Positions 50,863 through 61,004 of a stretch of DNA of 64,000 nucleotides are shown here, piece after piece. The notes under the pieces were generated by a model, which had not been told where the DNA came from, searched no databases, and worked only from the letters and a program-made list of their open reading frames with translations. The stretch lies in the NCBI GenBank assembly GCA_018136815.1, contig CM030943.1, positions 611,975 to 675,974 of the forward strand, in the 5' to 3' direction. This DNA comes from Isochrysis galbana (lineage: Eukaryota; Haptophyta; Isochrysidales; Isochrysidaceae). A program made the translations under genes and the position numbers. The number at the start of each line of letters is the position of its first letter. The first letter of the stretch is position 1.

Positions 50863-53800
50863 TTACATTGCTATGTCCATGGGTTCTTCCTCACCAGCTG
50901 CATCCATGCCTTTGTCAAGAGTCTCTGAAGGTGCTAATCTCTCCCGTGCAGAGCCTCGATCAGAAACGCCTTGATCTGCTCCTGCTGTCATCGCCATCTC
51001 AGCACGCCGCCGGGACTCATTTGCTGCAATAGCAGCGGCCGGGTCAACCGCCTGGAGTGGATGGCTCGTGATCGCAGCCGTAGATGATGACGCAGCGGTC
51101 GCGACGTACGATGAATGTTTGGTGAGCTGGTTAAAGTCTAGAGCAACGGTGTCGGCAGCCGTAGCAGGTTGCGCCATCTCCCTCAAGAAGGCACGTGCTC
51201 GATGCATGGCCAGGTCGGAAGAGAGATTCAACGAGCCGTCATTGATAAACTGGAGAAAATAATTGGGGGGCGGAAAGATTGTGTCGTGGCATCAGGGACG
51301 CGGGAGGGTACGGGAGAAAGACTATCCCCGTTTGTCGATGGGGAAATTAAGCGCTTGGGGCGGACCGCTTCCCAGGTGAAGAAGAGAAAGACACTAACAC
51401 ACAGAAAGGCGTGCGATACGTAAGTTGGGTGAGCACACACCTGTCGAATCCAACCAGGTAGTTTGTCGCGCTTATCGGCACGGTTGTACCGCTTGTCAGC
51501 GAAAATGATGATTCCGTAGTCTGTTTTGCCACGGATGACTCGCCCTGCGCACTGAGCGGCCTGGATAGCAAAGGATGGGCAGGGACGGAAATGGGGATCG
51601 ATGCTTTGAGAGCACGTCGTAACGCAAGGTCATTGGGTTCTGTGCACAGCGCCGCTCACATTCCGGATTGCGTCGAATGTGAGGAACTCTGCTTCATCGA
51701 TGGCGCATGTGTCACGGAGGAACTCGAGGCGTGCCCGCAACACCCGGCCCAAAGTGTACTGTCGAGATGAGAGGAGAAGGGATAACTTGAGTAGGCGCAT
51801 GGCGATAAGCCGTGGTATACGGAGTCGTGTGGCTTTCTATCCCTAGCGTTAGGGTAGTCGCAAAGTGCTCTAGAGTTCCATAACTGGTAACGAGACGTAT
51901 GCAAGCGGACGGACCTGAAAAGGTACACCCAGCAATAGCACAGCCCGGCCGTAATGCCGGTCAAAATCAACGCCCTCGGCAACCTACACTCATAGCGAGC
52001 GAGGCATTGATGAGGAGTGATGGCCAATGGGGTGCGTCATTGAATTCTCCTGTGGAGGACCTCGTCGCTTTGGTGCGGGCATGGCACAAAGCGCAATTCG
52101 AGCCAGGGGTATAAGGGTCTGTTGCGTTGAGCAGGCCTGGCCTCGTCGCGCGCAAGCAAGCTCACTTGCGCAGCCACACTCGATTCAAGAGCACAAGGCC
52201 TAACATTCCACTGGCCGTATCCAGTATCTTGTGCGCCAGCACACCTTGCCCCTAGCTATCGAGAGGAAAACGGCCCCTCGTCCACAATCACAGGCACGCT
52301 TGAAGTTTTCGAGAGCAAGCGTGGTTTCCAATACGTCGGTCGTCTCGATGAAGACGAGCTTGTGCTCAAGGACTCTCTTGAGGATTCCCAAAGCATGCCA
52401 TTCGCGCACGATGCTCTAGCACGGGAAGGATAGCAAGGAAAGTTTGTGAGCAACGTAGCTCCAAAATTTTTGAGGGGCCGAGAATCTTTGAGGCTACGTG
52501 CACGGGCCATTTTAGACCCTGAAAGACACTCACTTGCATGTATGAGTACGAGGTGAAAAAGGCCACCACTCCGTCGGGCACAGTAGCGGCTGTCTCCAGC
52601 AAAAGTTTCCCATAATTTCGCACGGTCGCCGGCTCGGATCGGAGGTCGAATTTCGAGCTGAGAGGCGCCTGGTAGAGGCGCAAGCGCATGGGGAGGAATA
52701 TCGAGAAGGCGTAATATAGAAGATGGCAAGAATGCCTTCATATATTTGAGGGTGCTCTATTTGCATAATGTTCATGCAGACCTGGTCGGCTCCGCGAGTG
52801 ACAATCAGCGGGCAAATGATGTTTCGAGAGAACGACATAGCGAACGAATGGACTGCGCGAGGCTGGAAGCCTAAAATTTTCGGGTACATGTCGATAGGCG
52901 AGAGAGTTCCCGAGGTGATGACGACCGATTGGAACCTTCCGGACATGAGGAGGAGAGATGTTCAGCTGCGTCCCATGAGCATCTGTCCGTGGGAGGTTAG
53001 CCGCTAATAGGCAAGAATTGGCCATCAAGTGCGCCTCGTGTCGTGCGGGGTTGCCATTGCGCTACGCTAGCGGCAATCTTGGAAGCACCTTTCAAAGACA
53101 GGCTTCATCGCGATGGAAGCATCGTTACAGCAGAATTGGAACAATGGGTCAGGCAAAGCGGGCGAGCGTTCATCGAATGGTTCGATGATGATACAGAAGC
53201 CCTGGCGGTACGTGGCCAATAGAGTGGCAAAGTCGCCCAATAGGAGGAGTGGGTTAAAGTCCGACACGTCGGTCACCTTTTCATTGGCCAAGCAGGAGAT
53301 GGCGATAAATTACTCAAAGCACATGGCTAATGACACCACCTAGCAACATCTGCACGGCTGGCGCTCACCTGAAGGGTCCTAAGAAGTGACCGAAGACGTT
53401 CGGCGACAAATTTGAGAGGCTTTGTCTCAATATCCTCCTCGTGCAACAATTGCGAAAGAAAAGCCAATGGCGACTCTGTAACTACCTAATGTGGAGCGTG
53501 GAAATCATCGCGATTCGGAGCAGAATCGCGTGAGCAACGAACACCCCTTTGGGCAAAGACGGCAACCCACGGGGCCTAGATAAGCGCTCGGTGGAGTTGG
53601 TGACCGAGGTTGCCTGAGGTAAGGTACTAGTTCCACATGGGGTATTTGTCCGGGAAAATACAGCGTCATCATGTGGAACCGGCGCTGGACTCGTGGCGAA
53701 AGGGCTCACCTGCTCCGTTTGCATGCGCTTCTTGACGTGAGCAGCGAATCGCTTGAGGAAAAGCACAAACGTGTCAGCTCGACGGAGGTTACCGGGGACA

Positions 53801-55722
53801 GCCTGCATCAAAATATCCTGCCAGGCAGAGTATGCAGGAGGGGAAGGTATGAGGAGCGAAAGGGTTGATTTTGCATGCGTACGACAGGCGGCAATCGCCT
53901 TCGATGGTCAAATCAAGCTAGCTGCTTGTGCTGCTAACGAAATAGCTGAGACTAAGCCGTCCACTGACTTGTGGTAAAAGCGGGTTGGCCGGAAGCTCTT
54001 CGTTGGCGGGAAGTGCACCGGTCGAGGCGAGCCCATTGACTAGCCTAGAGTATTCTTCATTGAGCCTTTGGGCATCACTTTCCTTCAGGGAATCAATCTC
54101 CCGCTGTGGAAGTGGGGATGGGATGGCGATCAGAGTGTACAATGTACCCAGCAGTCTTATGCATTTCTTGGCTCGCTTCAGAGCGCCTACCCCATGCGAA
54201 CCTGCACTCTCGACAAATTGGCGCAGGCGGCATCGATGGTAGGGATGCGAAAATTGATAGACATGACTTCGATGCAGATATTGTCGATATTATGTGCCTC
54301 GTCAAATACCACGACGCACTCTCGCTGCATGGATCGAGACACAAGCGCCGAAATCTTCGGATCGAGCAAATACTTGAAGGAAGCAAGGGGCAGGAGAGGG
54401 GAGAGGGGGGGAGATCAATGTGATGAGCAAAGACGCTACGCTAACGCAAATTTTCCGCAGTGGAAAATGTTGTCATTGTGGCGGCATGTCTAGGTGCGAG
54501 GCATATGAATGTCACGAACGAGGAGTGTTCGCTAGAGCGCCGATGGAACGCGAGCTTAACTGCCATCATCTCGGTGCATTGTGATATCCAAGAATATCGT
54601 GTTCAACTTGGCTGAGCAAGAGATCTCACGCATTATCCCACGCAAGAATGCGTCATGTAATGCAAATGTTACCCATTACGGCTCGCCCACCTGATAGTTG
54701 TATACAACTACATTGGCAAAAGAGATGACATGGCGAGCCAAAAAGTAGGGGCACCACCCTTTGCCTTTGCCCAGCTCCTTCAGCTCCTCCAAAGTATACA
54801 CTGCAGGCGGAAGCATGGCATCTGTGCCCTGAGCCTCAAGGGCCTCAAAGTAGTCGCAAAGTTCCGGGCGGCGTCCGCCATTGTCGCTTCCATCATCACC
54901 ATTCCCGATGTCTTCCATATCACCAGCTGAAGCACAAGCGCCAGCACCGGCACCGCTACATCTGTTACCACGACTGCCTGCAGAAGTGCCATTTTCTCCT
55001 GAGTTGGACCCCTTTCCAGCACGCTGGCGCACCCAAGAGGCCGTGAGCTGCCGGCAATGCTGATCCACGAGGTGACGCTCTGTTTGCTGTGATACCCTTG
55101 GGTGTACGCAGAGATTGCGACGGGAAGTGAGGCCGAGTGCCAGCAGCTTATCATTACGGTCAGCGCTAAAGAGTTCATCCCGGTGCTCCTCCAGCACCTA
55201 CATGTAGAGGATATGGTCAATAATGTAGTGCGCCGTCAAGTGGCGAGGGGCTACGTGCATTGGTGGGCACTCAAGTCAACCGGTCATCGACGGCCGCGAC
55301 ATGCATCATTTCCGAGGCAAACAGATGATCCTGTGGCCATGGCCATGACAATCCTGACTTATTCACTCGCCTAGGGAGCTCATGATTTGTGAGAGCTGTG
55401 AAACTAAAAACCAAGCACCATTTGCAAGTCGTGAGCGTATCTGCGTGCAGCCCAGTCTCACCTTGAGCTCCTCGAGCACCTTCTCCATCTCAGGGATAGT
55501 ACGCGTGCAGTAGAGGAGCTTGCCCATTGTGGGGTGGGCGCGCTGGTACGAGGTGATGAGCGAAAGTAGCGTGATCGTCTTGCCAGTGCCGGTCGGCATC
55601 TCTAGCATCGAGTGGCCACGCGCGTCGAGAGAGCGTTTGAGCTCAAGCATGTACGCATACTGCTCCGGATAGATGCGAGGGTACGGGAACTGCACTTCGA
55701 GCTCTTCCACGCGGAAGCGCAT
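50863..55722 (-). CDS. ERCC2: XPD/RAD3 (ERCC2) TFIIH DNA helicase, 14 exons
   Basis: 5'-3' helicase of TFIIH, for nucleotide excision repair and transcription initiation. Exons: 55722-55462, 55197-54691, 54372-54202, 54103-53969, 53817-53710, 53485-53369, 53276-53089, 52935-52782, 52668-52534, 52415-52245, 51983-51915, 51758-51660, 51560-51441, 51249-50863. All introns are GT..AG, all phases agree, 873 residues (human 760). Walker A PTGTGKT (43-49), four iron-sulphur cysteines at 117, 135, 201 and 236, DEAH (280-283) in [30 protein letters not shown], and motif [18 protein letters not shown] are all present. Extra length is a Gly/Ser/Ala-rich insert in the iron-sulphur region (about 150-195) and an Ala-rich C-terminal tail of about 75. 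The exon 9 start and exon 4 donor (GTCAGT) are less certain than the rest. No break seen; looks functional. Confidence 0.95.
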
Positions 55723-56227
55723 CTCTCACAGGCCGAAACTCTCGACGCAAGCACGTCACGCACGATTTCTGCCTGGTTTCCTTCCTTCCTACCTCGCCTC
55801 TGGCCCCTTCTCCTGTCTCCCCCGGCTCCCACGTCCCTCTATCCCTCACTCGTGTGGGGAAGGGGGGGGGGGGGGGGGGGGCGCTCCTCGGCTCCTCGGC
55901 CTTCTCGCGCCTCCCCTGCCTTTCTCTATCTCTCTCTACTCGTAGAGAAGAGCTATAGTACAAGTTACTCAAACAAAAAATATTCGAACGTGACCGTACT
56001 ATAGGCGATGTCAATGTGATTCCGGGAGGAGATAAACATAGTAGCGTAGCGGACACCTTCAAGATTTTTTACGAGCCATCGCCACGCCCATGTTTCCTCC
56101 TTTCCGCTATTCATCGGGGCTCCGAAGTCCGAAGTTGAGGTTAGTTAGTGATAGTGACAGTGATCAGGGACAAGGACTAGTCCCAGTCTAGTGTCCAGTG
56201 CCTACATGTGAAAGACAGAGAAAAAAA
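55723..56227. other. upstream of XPD, no gene
   Basis: A G-run of 22 bases (55861-55882). AGTAGCGTAGCGGAC..TTCAAGATTTTTT at 56038-56076 is shared with 8978-9016. It would include the XPD promoter; no clear element recognised. Confidence 0.5.
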
Positions 56228-56358
56228 CCTTTTAATATTCTCGCCTCACACGTGGCACTGAGACATTTTCTCGTAGCCACGCCCCCTTCCCTTCCTCACC
56301 CTCATTCACCGCTTTGCGGCAACTCCCCTCGTGCTCTACTTACTACTTAGGGGCTCGG
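56228..56358 (-). repeat. R1 dispersed repeat, copy f
   Basis: Begins ACCTTTTAATATTCTCGCC and runs through GGCAC, CGTAGCCACGCCC, TTTGCGGCAACTCCCCTCG and TGCTCTACTTAC. Inverse to copy e, with the XPD gene between them. Confidence 0.85.
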
Positions 56359-57087
56359 GATATTTAGGCGGCTTGCCTTCATTTGGTCTCCTTTCCCTCA
56401 GGGTTTCTTCCCCTCTCCGTGGGGAGTCTCACCCTACCATGAGCCCCCCCGCGAGCACCCCGAAGGAGAGGCCCAGGAGCACCACGTACGCGACGAGAAC
56501 GGCGTCGCCTTGGCTCGGCATGAGGGCGCGCCCCGAGAGGGCCTGGTAGACGCCCACGCCGAGCACGGCGTAGCCCGTCCCCTTGTGCGCGACCCGCCAC
56601 ACGGCGCGGCGTGTGGTGCGGGCCGCGGGCGGGCCGCGCACGAGCGCGTTGAGCGGCTGCAGCAGGGCGAGGGCGAAGGCGATGATCCCGAGCGTGTGAT
56701 GGGGGTGCGAGAAGTGGCGCCCTCGGGGCACCCACGCGACGGCGAGCGCGACGCCGGCGGCGGCCACCGCAAGCCCGCTTCCCTGAGAGAGCGGGGGGGG
56801 GGGGGGGAGTGCGTTGTTGGGGTTTCCTCCCTTTTTGGGTGGGAGGGAGGGCCGATGGGGGGGCGCGAGGAGGGGGAAACACACCTGCACCGCGCGATGA
56901 ACACGGAGCCAGCGGCCGCCGGTGAGCCGGGAGCGCCAAGCGAGCGAAAAAAAGGCGCCCGAGGGGAGGAGCACGCCCCACGCGACGGACATGAGCACAC
57001 CGTGGGCGAGCAGCGGCAGGGTGGGCGGGGACGCGGAGGAAGGGGACGAGGACGCGGGGGAGGAAGGGGGCGAGGACAAGGAGCGAG

Positions 57088-58323
57088 TAGGGGTAGGCCA
57101 AAATATCCGGATATATCTCCTGGACTCCTGGATATTTGGGCAGATTTTTTGGAATTAGATAGCTGTGGATATTTCAAGGATATTTGGGTGCGTCTGGGCC
57201 CCTCAACGCAAAAAGAAAACTTGCCGGCGCGTGTGCGCGGGGTGAGAGGGCGACGTGAGGCTGGTGCTACCATGAGTACGAGGTGAGACTAGTAGATACG
57301 TAATAAAATGATTCGTTAGACATCACGTAGCCACTGTCCATCATGGGAGGTGTGGCGCGGTGCGGCGGTGTGGCGGTGTGGCTGCATTCCCTTGCCTCCG
57401 GCCTCTGCCCGGTCGCGAATGCGCGGCTTACCGCATTCGCACCGCCGTCACTCAGGTCCACGCCGCTCGACTCGCTCATGTCGCTCCGCGCCACGCAGGA
57501 ACGCCGACAGAGATGTCGGCGATCAGCCGAGGCGCGCTCTGAGCGACCCTAGCGACTCGGACGAGTCGCGGCGCGGCGAGACCATCTTGGACGAGGAGGA
57601 GCGCGGCAGCGTGACCGTGGTGAACAATGAGATTGAAGAGACGACGGCCGGGCGTGCCTCGACCCCGATTCCAACTTTCCCATTGAAGGTAGGGTTGCAA
57701 GTACTCCACGAGACGTTCGGCAAGGGTGTGATCACCAAGATGGGTGAGGGAAGTCTCCACGGCATGAACAAGGTGGAGATGGAGTATTTCTCGCGAACCG
57801 AGAAGAAGCGCAAACGCACGTGGGTGAACAAGACGAGCGTCGTAGTGCAGGTACGCATCGCCCGGATTTGTGCATGTGGGGAGCATGCCTTTCACATTTA
57901 CTCACTCTCCTCTCAATGTACGTCTTGCGTACCTCAGGTCCAGGTTGACTCGCTCGAGGAGGAGGAGGCAGAGGAGGTTGATGCTAGCGTCGAGCACAGC
58001 GGTCCGTTGCTCGCGGCCCACGAGCGTGCCCGCCAAATGAAGGTAAAGCCACCCCCCATGGGTGCACGGTCAGCAGCGCCACCCGGCAGCCGCAAGACCC
58101 CCGAGCCCTCGCGTGACACCGCGCCTAGATTTTAGTTAGGTTTAGTGGACACGGTGGCATGCGCATGTGTAGCGATGCGCGCGGGGATGCGGTGCAATAG
58201 ACGCGAAGGCGAGAGATATCTATGGATATTTCATGAGATATTTGGGCTGAACTTTGAGATATTTCGGAGATATCCCCCATGGATATTTGGGCGAAAAATC
58301 GTGGATATTTTGGCCTACCCCTA
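57088..58323. mobile_element. non-autonomous hAT element, 1,236 bp, with internal gene
   Basis: Terminal inverted repeats start TAGGGGTAGGCCAAAATATC (left from 57088; right end reverse complement the same for 20 bases). An 8-bp direct repeat GGAGCGAG flanks it (57080-57087 and 58324-58331). TA(G)GGG-type ends and 8-bp target duplications are hallmarks of hAT transposons. Both subterminal regions (57100-57190, 58205-58320) are packed with GGATATTTGGGC-like blocks in both orientations, like transposase-binding repeats. It contains no transposase but a complete-looking spliced gene (57419-58135). Confidence 0.9.
57419..58135 (+). CDS. gene inside the hAT element: small protein with Tudor/SH3-like domain, 2 exons
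   Basis: Exons 57419-57850 and 57938-58135, intron GTACGC..CCTCAG of 87 bases, phase 0, 209 residues if the ATG at 57419 is used; the start is uncertain because the first about 45 residues are Arg-rich. The middle has VGLQVLHETFGKGVITKMGE then KVEMEYFSRTEKKRKRTWVN, the pattern of the small barrel (H--FG-G-V) seen at the C-terminus of UvrD/PcrA helicases and in other nucleic-acid or chromatin binders. The second exon is acidic (LEEEEAEEV) and ends in a Pro/Arg-rich tail. A host-like intron inside a DNA transposon suggests capture at the DNA level. Whether it is expressed is unknown. Confidence 0.65.
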   Translation: MRGLPHSHRRHSGPRRSTRSCRSAPRRNADRDVGDQPRRALSDPSDSDESRRGETILDEEERGSVTVVNNEIEETTAGRASTPIPTFPLKVGLQVLHETFGKGVITKMGEGSLHGMNKVEMEYFSRTEKKRKRTWVNKTSVVVQVRIARICACGEHAFHIYSLSSQCTSCVPQVQVDSLEEEEAEEVDASVEHSGPLLAAHERARQMKVKPPPMGARSAAPPGSRKTPEPSRDTAPRF

Positions 58324-58531
58324 GGAGCGAGGGGGCGAGGACGCGGGGGAGGAAGGGGGCGAGGGAGGGGTCGGTCGTACCCACCGCAAGCGGCGGCGGC
58401 GCGCAGACAGGCATGCTCCTCGAGGTCCTCGACGACTCGTCCCCCGCGAGCGAGATGTCGTCGGTAGAGAAGCCGAGCAGCTCGCCCTCGTCCACACCGA
58501 CGCTCCACACGCAGCAGGGGTCCCCCAGCTC

Positions 58532-58577
<46 letters not shown>
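58532..58577. repeat. (GT)n microsatellite
   Basis: About 22 GT units, directly upstream (on the minus strand) of the temptin-like exon of the b561 gene. Confidence 0.98.
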
Positions 58578-58578
<1 letters not shown>

Positions 58579-59003
58579 GCGCACGCGCGCAGTTTGCAAT
58601 ACACAAAGAAAGCCCATGCTAAAGCTCAGGCACAGTAGTGCCCATTTGTCGGCCACCATTGGCCATCGCCAGGGTGAGTGCCACCACAAAATTCTCTTTT
58701 CTCTAGGGCTAGGGGCTAGGGTCCTAGCTCAAGCTCAAACTCCGTCAACAAGGTTACAGGAGGTTATGTTTATGAATAGGCAAAAAGGCCAGAAAAATAC
58801 GGGCGAGAGAAGCGCGAGATGAAATGGCAAAAGAAGGAGGAGTCACTTTCCACCCCTACACCACCAAACTCCAATAGCTCTCTTGTCGCTCGAGATCAAG
58901 GTGAGAGTTTTACATAGCTCGTCGGTGGCAATAAATTGGAACGCAGCGCATTTCTTCTTCACCAGTTGCCCACCACTGACCTTCACAGGCAACTGAAGGT
59001 AGC
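58578..59003. other. intergenic, no gene seen
   Basis: Nothing recognisable; contains GCTAGGGGCTAGGG at 58708-58722. Confidence 0.5.
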
Positions 59004-59465
59004 TCACGGCGAATCAGGGCCGTCGAAGCGATCGATGTCGCGGACTGCGCGCCGTGCATCTTCGGCCTCCTGTTCTTCCTCAGACCGATTGGTGCGGACA
59101 GCAGCAGCAACGTATTCGCTGCCCGCCTTCTTCACACCTGTGGAAGCCGATTTTCTGGCCGCAGATGATGACGATGGCACGACAGGGCGAGTGATGGACA
59201 CAGCACGGCTTGAGGGGGCCGCCTCGCCTCGCAGTCTCGCCTCGAAAGCGTCCAGCTCATCCATCGTCTCTTGCGCCTCCTCGTACTTCGACTGTTCATC
59301 AAACATGTATGTCTCGTTCATCGCTACCTGCTTGTCCGTCTTAGCGCCCTTGGGCGCGGGCGAGGTGTCGGGCAACGAAGACATCAGCCCCGCCAGAGCG
59401 ACGAGGGGGTCGGAGCCTGCGGGCTCTTGCTTGCTTGGGGCTGCTCGCCGAGGCCCGCTGGACAT
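59004..59465 (-). CDS. unknown acidic/Ser-rich protein, 153 residues
   Basis: ATG at 59465, stop at 59004, single exon. After a basic start it has DPLVALAGLMSSLPDT, MNETYMFDEQSKYEEAQETM then DELDAFEARLRGE, a helical stretch, and a Ser-rich linker leading to a charged C-terminus RSEEEQEAEDARRAVRDIDRF. Codon and residue use is protein-like and unlike the flanking repeats. I cannot assign a family; an adaptor or trafficking protein with short helical motifs is possible. Confidence 0.55.
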   Translation of the reverse strand: MSSGPRRAAPSKQEPAGSDPLVALAGLMSSLPDTSPAPKGAKTDKQVAMNETYMFDEQSKYEEAQETMDELDAFEARLRGEAAPSSRAVSITRPVVPSSSSAARKSASTGVKKAGSEYVAAAVRTNRSEEEQEAEDARRAVRDIDRFDGPDSP

Positions 59466-59609
59466 CCACCGCGCCCCGACCGTTCGTTCGCGAGCGCGCC
59501 CTCGAGAGAGGAAAAGAAAAGTCAGACCCCCTCCTTCACCCCCTCATCCCTCCTGAGGTCGCGTTCCGTCGAAAATGGGGCGGACTCGATGATGACTCGA
59601 TGTCGATAT

Positions 59610-59682
59610 GAGTAGCCCGGTCACTCACTCACTGGGGAGGGCACCATCTGTAATGGGCAAACGAAGGCCTAAATAAGCTTCA
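59610..59682 (-). repeat. R6 repeat, copy 2
   Basis: Reverse complement of 34175-34245. Confidence 0.8.
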
Positions 59683-59774
59683 TATAGATTCTTGTATGGG
59701 GCAACTAAGTTTATACTTGGTTCACACATGGGGGGGCACGATCCCCCCCCTCTTTCCTCTTTCCACTCCTCCCC

Positions 59775-60040
59775 CTAGATGGGAAAAACAGTGGGTAGTG
59801 GGGGTGGGGGGGCGTCCAAAAACAGTAAAAACAGTCTGTTTTTGGCATTCATACAAAAACAGAGAAAAACAGTACCAAAAACAGGTCCAGGATACCGGGG
59901 GGGCACCCTTCTCTGTGACTCGCGAGTCGCGAGTCGCGAGCCTAGCTGTGAAAAACAGGGGGTGAGGGCTAGAAAGACATTAAAAACAGCTGTTTTTGGG
60001 AATCGAAAAAAACAGTAAAAAACAGTGCAAAAAACAGTGG
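59775..60040. repeat. cluster of AAAACAG motifs
   Basis: Eleven AAAACAG in direct and two in inverted orientation within 265 bases, several followed by T, plus the palindrome AAAACAGCTGTTTT (59982-59996) and TCGCGAG in tandem (59922-59943). Layout resembles subterminal binding-site arrays of DNA transposons. Confidence 0.85.
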
Positions 60041-61004
60041 GGCCACATATCGGTTAAAATGTTTTGTGCTACAATGTACCCCCCCGGGCCCAGCGGTTGC
60101 CAAAGCGTTCACGGAGCTGATGAAGAATCTGTATTTCTTCTTCTTGAGTCCAAGGATCTTTACGGAGGTCAACATCCAGATGATTGTGCCACCTATGACC
60201 GCCGCATTGGGTACAGAGGAATGCATCAGCATCAGGAAAGGGAGGGAAGGGGGACGGGAAAGATAATAATAAAATAAAATAAAATAATTAATGTTATATC
60301 CTAGCCAACCCCACTAGCTAATTGGACACAACTTTTCCGTCCCGGAATCCCGCCATGCCTGACGAGCCAGGTGTCCGAGTGCTACCGGGGGGAGGGGACA
60401 CAACTTTTCCGTCCCGGAATCCCGCCATGCCTGACGAGCCAGGTGTCCGAGTGCTACCGGGGGGAGGGGGCACTGCCCCCTCCCCTCGATATTTGTCCTC
60501 CCCCCAGTGCACGCACCGCCCCCGCGCACCCCAGCACGTCCTCTCCTCGAGTCCACGCTAGGGAGAACCCCTTTCGGGTAAAAGCAACGCGGGGGGGGGG
60601 GGGCACTCGTGAATAGGGGCCCTGGAGCGCTAATCTCTCCTCGCCGAAGCGAGTGGCCGCGGCGAGCCGCGGCCCTTCCCTCCTGGCTCTGGCGCCCCCG
60701 TCTTCTCTTACCCAAACGGGGCGAGAAGACACGTTTCTGCCGGAGGGGAGAGCTGCCGCTCCCCCCTCCCCTCCCTCTTCCCTTTTCCTCCTCTCTTCCT
60801 TGCGGCGGGGGCCCATGGCGCGCGCCTGCGGCCCCTCTTCAGGTCCCCAGGAGGCCGGCAGGGGCCAGAGAGCGCAGCTCAGGGGGCAGGTGAGGCTGGG
60901 GCATGGCCCTGGCCCCTCCTGCCTCTCCCTCGCTGGCCCTCGAGCCCCTGCCAGTCGACTGGAGCTGGCTGGGGGGTCCTGATCAGGGGGGCCCAGGGGG
61001 AGGA
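60041..61004. other. mixed repeats, no gene
   Basis: 60324-60395 and 60396-60467 are a 72-bp perfect tandem duplication (GGACACAACTTTTCCGTCCC at the start of each). 60490-60980 is GC-rich low complexity similar in style to 63720-64000 (GGCACGCGCGATGG / GGCGCGCGCCTGC, CCAGGAGGCC). No coding sequence recognised. Confidence 0.6.

Larger units (their letters stand above)
56429..58545 (-). pseudogene. cytochrome b561-type gene, split by a hAT element
   Basis: Minus strand. The b561 core lies at 57079-56885 and 56782-56429 with a GT..AG intron of 102 bases: LLAHGVLMSVAWGVLLPSGA, WRVAHKGTGYAVLGVGVYQA and other helices carry four His (HGVLM, VHRAV, HHTLG, VAHKG) in b561 heme-ligand positions. Stop TGA at 56429. 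Upstream, beyond the element (58540-58394), is an exon-like stretch LGDPCCVWSVGVDEGELLGF..TDDISLAGDESS that resembles a temptin-type copper-monooxygenase-associated domain, often paired with b561. The two parts are in different frames and no AG acceptor exists in the pyrimidine-rich stretch before the core, so besides the insertion a frame break is likely. Predicted role before damage: transmembrane electron transfer. Its 3' end was copied to 20010-20195. Confidence 0.7.
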
